This document shows, in pieces, positions 50,544-57,642 of a DNA stretch of 64,000 bases. The notes under the pieces were generated by a model, which did not search any database, had not been told where the DNA came from, and saw only the letters and a list, made by a program, of their open reading frames with translations. The stretch comes from Prado023 sp963753075. GTDB lineage: Bacteria; Actinomycetota; Actinomycetes; S36-B12; CAIYMF01. Every line of letters starts with the position of its first letter. Position 1 is the stretch's first letter. The stretch lies in NCBI GenBank assembly GCA_963753075.1, contig CAVWAR010000017.1, forward strand, positions 868,001-932,000, written 5' to 3'. The position numbers and the translations under genes are program-made.

Positions 50544-52774
50544 GTCTTCTCCAAGTAGTCGGCGTGGCTGGGATCGAAGTCACGGGCCAGCGTCTCTGCC
50601 AGGACCGGGTGCCCGGCCAGGTCCGGGTCCCCGTCCACGAGGAGGATCGCCTCGTCGCGCGCCCTGAGGATGACATCCTCGTGGTCCAGGACGGACAGCA
50701 GCCGCAGCGACCGACGGGAGCCGGACTGTGCTGCACCGAGGACGTCGCCCTCCCGCCGAGCGGCGAGATCGTAGCGCGACAGCTCGAACCCATCGCTGGT
50801 GGCCGCCACCGCCGCCAACCGATCGCGCGCCGGGGTGCCCTCAGGGGCCGTGGTGACCAGCAGACACAGGCCTGCGTGGGTGCCCCGGCCCACCCGCCCG
50901 CGCAGTTGGTGCAGCTGGGAGACGCCGAACCGGTCGGCATCGAGCACGACCATCAGCGTCGCGTTCGGGATGTCGACCCCGACCTCGATCACGGTCGTGG
51001 CCACCAGCACGTCGATGCCGTCCGGGCGCCCCGGGTCGGCGAACCGGGCCATCACGTCGTCCTTCTCCGGACCCGTCATCCGACCGGTGAGGGCGGCCAG
51101 GCGCAGCCCAGCCAGTGGACCGGCCGCCAGCTCGGGCAGCACCGACTCGACCGCAGCCCCAGCCCCGGGACCACCAGCAGGCGTGCTCTGACCCTCGGCC
51201 TCGCCCCGCTCGATCTCGGAGTCAGCTGCGCCCGGATCGGCCGCGCCGGGGTCGTTCGCGCCCGGGTCGATCCGCGGGCATACGACGTAGACCTGCCGAC
51301 CGGCCGCCACCTCCTCGCGCGCCCGCTGCCAGGCCCTGTCCAGGTAGTCCGGGCGCTCCAGCGAGGGCACGACGTGCGTCGACAGCGGGCTTCGCCCGGC
51401 GGGGAGCTCACGCAGGGTGCAGACCTCGAGGTCCCCGAAGACCGTCATCGCGACCGTCCGAGGGATGGGCGTCGCGGTCATCACGAGCGTGTGCGGCCGC
51501 ACCGACTCCCCGGACTTGGCCACCAGTGCGGCGCGCTGCTCCACCCCGAACCGGTGCTGCTCATCGACCACCACGAGGCCGAGGTCGGCGAACTGCACCC
51601 GTTCCTCGAGCAGCGCGTGCGTCCCCACGACGATGCCCGCCGCCCCGCTGGCGGCGTCGAGCAGCGCTGCTCGCCTGGCTGCAGTTCCCTGGGACCCGGT
51701 CACCAGGGCCACCCGGGTGGCGTCAGCCTGCCCGCCGAGCATCCCACCGAGGGCCAGCGGCCCGAGCAGGGTTGCGATGCTGCGCGCGTGCTGGGCGGCC
51801 AGGACCTCCGTGGGCGCCAGAAGCGCCGCCTGACCGCCGGAGTCCACGGCCTGCAGCATGGCTCGAAGAGCCACAACGGTCTTGCCGGATCCCACCTCAC
51901 CCTGAAGCAGCCGGTGCATCGGGTGGGCACCGGCGAGCTCCTCGGCAAGGACCGCTGCCACCTCCTGCTGCCCAGCAGTCAGCGTGAAGGGCAGGGATGC
52001 GTCGAACGCATCGAGCAGGCCACCCGCACCACCGGGCCGTCTGGCGGCCGGCGCCGCAGTGATCGCAGCCCGGCGCTGGGCGAGCACCACCTGCACACCG
52101 AACGCCTCATCCCAGCGCAGCCTCTCGATCGCTCGGCGCACCTGCCCGCGGTCGACGGGGCGATGGATCCACTGCAGGGCCGTGGCGAGCTCGATCACAC
52201 CGGCTCGGTCCCGCAGCGATGCATCGAGTGGATCCGGCCAGGTCTCGGCGACGGGCAGGGCCAGCTGGACCATCCGGGCGATCGTCCAGCTGTTGAGCTT
52301 CTCGGTCGCCGGGTACACCGCGATCAGCCGTCCGGCGTACTCCGAGGCCGCCTCATCAGCGGCTTCCTCGTCGACGAACTCGTTCTCCGGGTGCAGCAGC
52401 TGTCGGCGACCGTTGAAGAGCCCAACAGTTCCGGCGAACAGCCCGAGACGTCCAGCCCGGAACTTCTTCTCGATCCAGCTCTGGTTGAAGAACGTGAGGG
52501 TCAATTCGCCCGTGCCATCTGTGACGACAACCTCGGTGATGCTGCGACTGCGCCTCTGGCCCGGCTTGTGCCCCAGCGGGCGCGATCGTGCTGATGCCAC
52601 GCGGGCCAGCACCGTCACCTGCTCGCCGACGGTCAGCGAGCCGAGGTCGGTGAGCTCCCCCCGCTCGACATACCGACGGGGGTAGTGCGCCAGGAGATCC
52701 TCGACAGCGGTGATGCCGAGCGTGCCGAGGGCCTTGGCCGACTTGCCACCGACCACGTCAACCAGCGAGCTCAC
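50540..52774 (-). CDS. recG: ATP-dependent DNA helicase RecG
   Basis: 744 residues. The N-terminal wedge/OB domain (LTVGEQVTVLARVASARSR) is followed by the helicase core: Walker A LLQGEVGSGKTVVAL near 290, the DEQH box VVDEQHRFGVEQR near 405, and QLHQLRGRVGRGTHAGLCLLV near 620. It reverses stalled forks and remodels Holliday junctions. A 40-residue acidic, Pro/Gly-rich insertion (about 495-535) interrupts the second RecA-like lobe. GTG 52774 is used; a TTG directly after the preceding stop is an alternative. Confidence 0.95.
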   Translation of the reverse strand: MSSLVDVVGGKSAKALGTLGITAVEDLLAHYPRRYVERGELTDLGSLTVGEQVTVLARVASARSRPLGHKPGQRRSRSITEVVVTDGTGELTLTFFNQSWIEKKFRAGRLGLFAGTVGLFNGRRQLLHPENEFVDEEAADEAASEYAGRLIAVYPATEKLNSWTIARMVQLALPVAETWPDPLDASLRDRAGVIELATALQWIHRPVDRGQVRRAIERLRWDEAFGVQVVLAQRRAAITAAPAARRPGGAGGLLDAFDASLPFTLTAGQQEVAAVLAEELAGAHPMHRLLQGEVGSGKTVVALRAMLQAVDSGGQAALLAPTEVLAAQHARSIATLLGPLALGGMLGGQADATRVALVTGSQGTAARRAALLDAASGAAGIVVGTHALLEERVQFADLGLVVVDEQHRFGVEQRAALVAKSGESVRPHTLVMTATPIPRTVAMTVFGDLEVCTLRELPAGRSPLSTHVVPSLERPDYLDRAWQRAREEVAAGRQVYVVCPRIDPGANDPGAADPGAADSEIERGEAEGQSTPAGGPGAGAAVESVLPELAAGPLAGLRLAALTGRMTGPEKDDVMARFADPGRPDGIDVLVATTVIEVGVDIPNATLMVVLDADRFGVSQLHQLRGRVGRGTHAGLCLLVTTAPEGTPARDRLAAVAATSDGFELSRYDLAARREGDVLGAAQSGSRRSLRLLSVLDHEDVILRARDEAILLVDGDPDLAGHPVLAETLARDFDPSHADYLEKT

Positions 52775-52777
52775 CAA

Positions 52778-54400
52778 TTACTCCACGCCGATGATCGCGT
52801 GCCACCGAGGCTGGCCACCCTCGTACCCGACGACCTCGACGCCCGGGTGGTGGCGTTCCACCCAGCGCTCGATGCCCTCGAGCAGGTCCTCGGGGGCGTC
52901 GGCACCAAGGACGACCGTGACCAGCTCGGCGCCTCCGCGGGCGAGCATGCGGGTCAGGACGGCTCGGGCGACCTGCTGCACCTCAGCGCCGATCTCAAGG
53001 ATGTCCCCGGCGATGACGCCGAGCTCGTCGCCGACGTGGCACATGCCCGCGCTGGTCATCGCCTCCCGGCTCGCGGTCGTGAGGCCGCCGTACTGCGTGG
53101 CCGACGAGGCGCGAGACATGCTCACGACGTCATCATCGAAGGCCTCGGTGGGGTCATGCACCGCGACCGCAGCCAGGGACTGGACGATCGAGCGGGTCGG
53201 GATGACCGCGACCCGGTGGCCGCTGTCGCGGGCGGCGAGGCCCGCTGCCTCGGCCACAGGCTTCGAGTCCTTGTCGCCCGGCAGGAGCACCACCTCGTGG
53301 GCACCCGTGGCCTCGATCCCGGCCAGCATCTCCGCGGTGGACGGTCGGCCCAGTTCCGGAGCCCGGACGACCGTCACGCCGCTGGCCTCGAGCAGGTCCG
53401 CGACACCGGCACCGTGGGCGACCACAACGACGCCCCGGCCGTCCGCCTGGTCGCCCGCGTCGACCACGGCGGCCAGGTAGGTCACCCGGATCCGGTAGGG
53501 CACCCCGATCGCCAGAGCCGCCTCGATGGCCGCACCGGCATCGTCGACGTGGACGTGGATGTTCCACAGCCCATCACCGCCGACGACCACCAGCGAGTCA
53601 CCCAGCACGGCAAGCCGGTCCTTGAACCCGGAAATGGACTCGTCGGGGGCCTCCAGCAGGTGCATCACCTCATAGGCCGGGCCACCGTAGCCGTGCAGCA
53701 TGTGCTCGGGATCTGCCAGCGAGTCTGGCTCGGGTGCGAGGCGGGCGAACTCCGGCAGCTCGCGGTGGACCCCGGTGACGATCTCCAGCAGCGCATCACT
53801 GAGCACGACGTAGCCGCGCCCGCCGGCATCGACCACGCCGGCTCGCCGAAGGGCCTCGAGCTGGTTGGTGGTCTGGGCCAGGGCGGTGCGCGCCGCCAGC
53901 GCGGCGGCCTGCGTCACGGCGTGCAGGTCTCCGTCGGTCTCCTCGGCGGTCTCCGTCGCTGCGGTTGCCGCAGCCCGGGCGACGGTGAGCACCGTGCCCT
54001 CCTTGGGATCCGACACGGCGCCGAAGGCCCCCGACGAGGCCCTGGTCAGCGCGTCGGCCAGCCAGGCTCCGTCCATCGGGCGCGACAGGTCAGCGGCGCG
54101 GGTCGCGGCGATCCCCCGGATCAGCTCGGACATGATCACCCCGGAGTTGCCGCGGGCGCCCAGCAGCATCCCCCGCGCGAGCGCTGCCAACTGCGCGCTG
54201 CCGGGGTCGGGGGCATCGTCGGCAAGCTCGAGCATCGCAGCGACGCCGGCCTCCAGGGTCAGGTACATGTTCGTCCCGGTGTCGCCGTCGGGCACCGGGA
54301 ACACATTGAGCGCGTCGATGGCCCGGCGGTGGGTCCTCATCCCATCCAGGGCGACAGCCGCCCACTGGTTGAGCGCCTCGGCGTCGAGAAGCGTACGCAT
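52778..54400 (-). CDS. DAK2-domain protein (FakA/YloV-like kinase)
   Basis: 540 residues. The N-terminal DAK2 domain has FPVPDGDTGTNMYLTLEAG near residue 36 and ARGNSGVIMSELIRGIA near 85, the ATP and metal sites of the dihydroxyacetone-kinase family; the C-terminal half is the FakA-type DegV-like region. In Staphylococcus FakA phosphorylates fatty acids held by FakB; no FakB-like gene is here. ATG 54400 has GGAAGGAAGG upstream and a TAACCT box (54424-54429). The gene is next to recG as in most Gram-positives. Confidence 0.9.
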   Translation of the reverse strand: MRTLLDAEALNQWAAVALDGMRTHRRAIDALNVFPVPDGDTGTNMYLTLEAGVAAMLELADDAPDPGSAQLAALARGMLLGARGNSGVIMSELIRGIAATRAADLSRPMDGAWLADALTRASSGAFGAVSDPKEGTVLTVARAAATAATETAEETDGDLHAVTQAAALAARTALAQTTNQLEALRRAGVVDAGGRGYVVLSDALLEIVTGVHRELPEFARLAPEPDSLADPEHMLHGYGGPAYEVMHLLEAPDESISGFKDRLAVLGDSLVVVGGDGLWNIHVHVDDAGAAIEAALAIGVPYRIRVTYLAAVVDAGDQADGRGVVVVAHGAGVADLLEASGVTVVRAPELGRPSTAEMLAGIEATGAHEVVLLPGDKDSKPVAEAAGLAARDSGHRVAVIPTRSIVQSLAAVAVHDPTEAFDDDVVSMSRASSATQYGGLTTASREAMTSAGMCHVGDELGVIAGDILEIGAEVQQVARAVLTRMLARGGAELVTVVLGADAPEDLLEGIERWVERHHPGVEVVGYEGGQPRWHAIIGVE

Positions 54401-54462
54401 GGCCTTCCTTCCGGTCCCGCCCAAGGTTAGTCGCCGGCACCCCGAAGCAGCCGGACCAGAGC

Positions 54463-55362
54463 GTCAACGCGACGATTCCTGATGACTCATGTCAACTTGC
54501 CCGCTTGTGTTGGGTCGTTGACTCATCTGAAGGTGCCCGGTTGCGGGGTGGGGGTGTGATCTTGGTTCTGCTCTCGTAGACGGCTTGTCGGCGGGGTTGA
54601 ACAGCACGTCCTGGTGGGCCCACATCTGGTCGAGTAGGTGTTCCTCGGTGGGGGTGTCGTAGCGGAAGTAGCCAGCGGTGCGCCGGACCAGGGCCCAGTT
54701 CTTCTGCTCGACGTGGGCGTTGTCGTTGCTTCGGGCTGGCCGCCCTCGGGTGAACGTGATCTGCCGGGTCTCACACCACCGGAACAGGTGGTGGTTGATG
54801 AACTCCGAGCCGTTGTCCGAGTGGATCCCGGCCAGGTGGAACGGCAACCCGACCTGGATCCGGTCCAGGGCGCCGGCCACGACCCGTTCTCCCTTGGTGC
54901 GCACCGTGCGGGCTGAGGTCCACCCGGTGGCCACATCGGTCACGGTCAGCGTGAAGCAGAACTGCCCGTTGTTGTCCCCACTGTCATGGCCGACCAGGTC
55001 GGTCGACGAACCCGGGGGTGGTGTCGTCCCATTCGGCCCAGGTCTTCATCGGGATCGACGACTTGAGCATCGATCCCGGGCGGGTCAACGCCGAGCCCCG
55101 TGGCTTGACCAGTAGCTGGTCCCGGTCCGCGGACAACCTGCGGTCGATCGTGGCTGGCGACATGGCGCGCAGCTGCTCGGCGACCGTGTCGGTGATGTCC
55201 AACTCGCCGTGTCGGCGCAGGCTGTCGAGCATCAGGCCCATGATCGGAGGCTGTTTCACGGCCAACGTCAACTCCATCCCGCATCGTCGTCCACGCGGGC
55301 AACTTACGATGAGTCAACGAATCACCCCACGCGGGCATTCGACGTGAGTCAACGCGACGATT
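54463..55362. mobile_element. Decayed insertion sequence with subterminal repeats and a flanking direct repeat
   Basis: A 15-base direct repeat, GTCAACGCGACGATT, flanks the element (54463-54477 and 55348-55362). Inside, imperfect terminal inverted repeats start with TGACTCA (54483-54504 left, 55331-55351 right) and a related second copy, TTGACTCATC, lies about 35 bases further in at each end (54518-54539 and 55295-55319). At about 870 bases it is shorter than a full element of this rve/DDE type and its transposase is broken. It sits between the DAK2 gene and rpmB, its right end touching the rpmB -35 box. Confidence 0.8.
54464..55277 (-). pseudogene. Frameshifted and truncated rve-domain (DDE) transposase
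   Basis: Two reading frames make up the remnant. The first (55277-54984) reads LDSLRRHGELDITDTVAEQL, then AMSPATIDRRL, then TWAEWDDTTPGFV, the part before the catalytic core. The frame breaks near 55001-55007, where GAC followed by a single C replaces what was probably GAGACC. The second frame (to 54464) continues DLVGHDSGDNNGQFCFT, HSDNGSEFINHHLF and RPARSNDNAHVEQKNWALVR, with the DDE catalytic region of the integrase fold, and then runs out of the element into the left flank. The N-terminal DNA-binding region is missing. Confidence 0.85.
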
Positions 55363-55391
55363 TGGGCGCTGCTCCCCGCTTCGGATAACAT
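55362..55391 (+). promoter_or_regulatory. Candidate rpmB promoter
   Basis: TTGGGC (55362-55367) and TAACAT (55386-55391) are 18 bases apart, 56 bases before the rpmB ATG. The -35 hexamer begins at the last base of the insertion sequence's right direct repeat, so the insertion landed against this promoter. Confidence 0.5.
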
Positions 55392-55447
55392 TGGATTCAT
55401 ATCGCTCGGGCCATCTGGCCTGCCCCAATCTGATCTGGAGTTCGACT

Positions 55448-55636
55448 ATGGCTGCCAACTGCGACGTCTGTGGCAAGGGCCCCGGCTTCGGCAACAGCAT
55501 CTCGCACTCCCACCGGCGGACTCCGCGTCGCTGGAACCCGAACATCCAGAAGGTGCGCACCATGGTGGGTGGCACGCCGAAGCGGGTCAACGTGTGCGCC
55601 TCGTGCCTCAAGGCCGGCAAGGTCGCCCGCACCTGA
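55448..55636 (+). CDS. rpmB: 50S ribosomal protein L28
   Basis: 62 residues. AANCDVCGKGPGFGNSISHSH and the C-terminal VCASCLKAGKV provide two CxxC pairs, so it is the zinc-binding form. HRRTPRRWNPNIQKVR is the RNA-binding middle. ATG 55448 has GGAG nine bases upstream. It diverges from the DAK2/recG operon, as in other actinobacteria, with the decayed IS between. Confidence 0.97.
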   Translation: MAANCDVCGKGPGFGNSISHSHRRTPRRWNPNIQKVRTMVGGTPKRVNVCASCLKAGKVART

Positions 55637-55650
55637 GCCAGGGTGAGACC

Positions 55651-55680
55651 GGCCCCGGATCCCCGCACGGGACCGGGGCC
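55651..55680 (+). terminator. rpmB terminator
   Basis: GGCCCCGG (55651-55658) and CCGGGGCC (55673-55680) pair, with TCCC/GGGA inside after one bulged A and a CGCAC loop; TTCGTC follows. It begins 15 bases after the rpmB stop. Confidence 0.7.
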
Positions 55681-55713
55681 TTCGTCATGCCCCACCGCCA
55701 CGCCGCCCCGCTA

Positions 55714-55789
55714 CACGTTCACCCTCCCCGGTCGTGCTCGCCCTCCCGGAATTCGTGGAGGGTGGGCACAGACCCGGAGGGTGAACGTG
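55714..55789. repeat. Palindromic intergenic element between rpmB and thiL
   Basis: A perfect 14-bp inverted repeat, CACGTTCACCCTCC (55714-55727) and its complement (55776-55789), encloses 48 bases that contain a second, nested pair, CCCTCC (55741-55746) and GGAGGG (55757-55762). Four copies of the CACCCTCC-type octamer, two in each orientation, are therefore present. It could act as a thiL terminator (the gene ends 35 bases away), but its size and nested structure look more like a dispersed repetitive element. Confidence 0.6.
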
Positions 55790-55824
55790 GAGTCGAACGC
55801 GCCGGCTCCCGGCCTCTGACTGGC

Positions 55825-56805
55825 TCAGCCGGTGAAGTGGTCGTGCCCACCGCTGCCGCGGGGCACCCGGCCCCCGACCGTGACTCCCGGGGCGTCCAGC
55901 AGCTCGACGTCTGCCACCTCGGCAACGACCCCGACTGCCGTGAAGCCCTCCGGCAGCTCCACTGAGGTGGGGAAGGTCGCAGCCACGGCGTGGTCCTCGC
56001 CGCCGGTCAGGACCCAGACCATCGGGTCGGCGTTGAACGCTGCGGCAGCCGAGGACACCGGCTCGGCCACCTGGATCAGCGTCGGGTCGATCTCGATGGC
56101 CACCTGCGAGGCCCGCGCGATGTGCCCGAGATCGGCCACCAGCCCGTCACTGACATCAATCATGGACGTGGCTCCGGCCGCGCTGGCCGCAGCGGCATAG
56201 GGCGGCTCGGGGCGCCGATGTGCGTCGACGAGCGCCCGAGGGGTTCGGAAGCCGCGCGACAGGATCGACAACCCGGCTGCGGCCCACCCCAGCCGACCGG
56301 CCACCGCCACCACATCGCCCGGCTCAGCACCGGAGCGCACGATGGGTGACTCAGCGGTCATCTCGCCGATGGCCGTGACCGAGATGACCACGCGGTCGCT
56401 GCGCACGAGGTCCCCGCCCACGATGGTCGCGCCCTGCTCCTGCGCTTCGGTCCGCAGCCCGGCGAAGAAGTCCGTGACCCAGTCGACGTGGAGGTCTGCG
56501 GGCAGTCCGAGCGCCACGACGAGGGTGGTGGTGCGCGCGCCCATGACGGCGACGTCGATCAGGTTCTGGGCCGCCGCCCGGGCGCCGATGTCGGCCCCGG
56601 TGGACCAGTCGCGGCGGAAGTGCCGGCCCTCGACGAGCATGTCGGTGGACACCACCACCCGTCCGCCGGAGGCACTGACCACAGCAGCATCGTCACCGAT
56701 CCCGACGTGGACACCGCGGGCCTCCTGGCCCTCGAGGGCAGCGTCGATCCGCGCGATCAGGCCGAACTCCCCCACATCGCTGATCAGTTCGCCGCTGCCG
56801 GTCAT
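55825..56805 (-). CDS. thiL: Thiamine-monophosphate kinase
   Basis: 326 residues. GVHVGIGDDAAVVSASGGRVVVSTDMLVEGRHF contains the ATP/Mg-binding site, GGDLVRSDRVVISVTAIG and SMIDVSDGLVADLGH the further conserved acids. It converts thiamine phosphate to thiamine diphosphate. ATG 56805 has GGAGGAT upstream. A minus-strand TAGCGT (56839-56844) and a plus-strand TAGTCT (56843-56848) make overlapping divergent -10 candidates with the Lrp-like gene. A thiamine-diphosphate enzyme is encoded 1 kb away, but that is probably chance. Confidence 0.94.
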   Translation of the reverse strand: MTGSGELISDVGEFGLIARIDAALEGQEARGVHVGIGDDAAVVSASGGRVVVSTDMLVEGRHFRRDWSTGADIGARAAAQNLIDVAVMGARTTTLVVALGLPADLHVDWVTDFFAGLRTEAQEQGATIVGGDLVRSDRVVISVTAIGEMTAESPIVRSGAEPGDVVAVAGRLGWAAAGLSILSRGFRTPRALVDAHRRPEPPYAAAASAAGATSMIDVSDGLVADLGHIARASQVAIEIDPTLIQVAEPVSSAAAAFNADPMVWVLTGGEDHAVAATFPTSVELPEGFTAVGVVAEVADVELLDAPGVTVGGRVPRGSGGHDHFTG

Positions 56806-56898
56806 CGATCCTCCGTCTCGCCGTGCTTGTGAGTGCGCACGCTAGTCTGGCACCAGCGCCGCCCGGCACCCGGGTGGTCCCGAGGGAAGGGCTCGATC

Positions 56899-57132
56899 GT
56901 GGTGCACGCCTACATCCTGATCCAGACCGAGGTGGGCAAGGCCCCATCGGTGGTCGCCGAGATCGCCGACATCGAGGGCGTGACCATCGCACACGATGTG
57001 ACCGGACCCTACGACGTGATCGTCCAGGCTCAGGCGGGCTCCATCGATGATCTCGGACGCCTCGTGGTGGCCAGCGTGCAGAACGTCCCCGGCATCACCC
57101 GCACCCTGACCTGCCCGGTGGTCAACCTCTGA
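56899..57132 (+). CDS. Lrp/AsnC ligand-binding (RAM) domain protein
   Basis: 77 residues, only the ligand-sensing domain of the Lrp/AsnC family: VHAYILIQTEVGKAPSVVAEI, then GVTIAHDVTGPYDVIVQAQAGSIDDLGRLV and VPGITRTLTCPVV. There is no helix-turn-helix, so it does not bind DNA alone. Stand-alone members of this size are widespread in actinobacteria and sit near thiL and ddl. GTG 56899 is chosen, with GGAAGGG upstream, giving the common N terminus MVHAYILIQTE. Its stop overlaps a CTG that probably starts the next gene. Confidence 0.88.
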   Translation: MVHAYILIQTEVGKAPSVVAEIADIEGVTIAHDVTGPYDVIVQAQAGSIDDLGRLVVASVQNVPGITRTLTCPVVNL

Positions 57133-57584
57133 GGCGCTCAGCCGCGGCCGGCACGGCGCTGGTGGCCTGTGTGGGCCTCGTTGCCGGATGCACCCGCGCG
57201 GTCCAGATCACCGAGCCCACCCCTGATCCGCGTGCCGCCGACGTCTGCGCGCAGTTCACGGCCGCGCTGCCCGGCGAGCTGCCCACGGTCGGCGAGCGCC
57301 GTGAGGTCACGCCCACGTCCGACTTCACCGCGGCGTACGGGGATCCAGCAGTCGGTGTGCGCTGTGGCGTCCCGGACCCATCGGCGCTCGGACCCACCGC
57401 GACGCTGGTCACTGTGGACGGCATCGACTGGTTCGCCGAGGAGCTGACCGCGGGCTGGCGCATGACGACCGTCGATCTCATCGCCAACGTCGAGATCACC
57501 GTTGCCTCCGAGCAGGGCCCCGCCCCCTCGGTGGCCGCGGACCTCGCCCCCACGATCACGGCGACGGTGCCCGCGGGCACGTGA
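57129..57584 (+). CDS. DUF3515-family lipoprotein, probable CTG start
   Basis: 151 residues if CTG 57129 is the start. The N terminus then reads (M)RRSAAAGTALVACVGLVAGC, a complete lipoprotein signal peptide with lipobox LVAGC and Cys21. The only canonical start in frame, GTG 57162, would leave nine residues before the Cys and no positive charge. CTG overlaps the preceding stop (CTGA), and GGTGG stands seven bases before it. The rest (DVCAQFTAALPGELPTVGERREVTP, PDPSALGPTATLVTVDGIDWFAEE) is the actinobacterial DUF3515 family of unknown function. Confidence 0.8.
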   Translation: MRRSAAAGTALVACVGLVAGCTRAVQITEPTPDPRAADVCAQFTAALPGELPTVGERREVTPTSDFTAAYGDPAVGVRCGVPDPSALGPTATLVTVDGIDWFAEELTAGWRMTTVDLIANVEITVASEQGPAPSVAADLAPTITATVPAGT

Positions 57585-57592
57585 TGCCCGCC

Positions 57593-57634
57593 GATCGGTC
57601 TTCCGCCGGTGCCGACCGGTCTTCCGCCGGTGCC
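57593..57634. repeat. 21-base tandem duplication
   Basis: GATCGGTCTTCCGCCGGTGC and the next base are followed directly by a second copy that differs at one position (57593-57613 and 57614-57634). It lies in the 58-base gap between two convergent genes. Each copy has CCGG/CCGG ends that could pair. Confidence 0.8.
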
Positions 57635-57642
57635 GACCCCCG

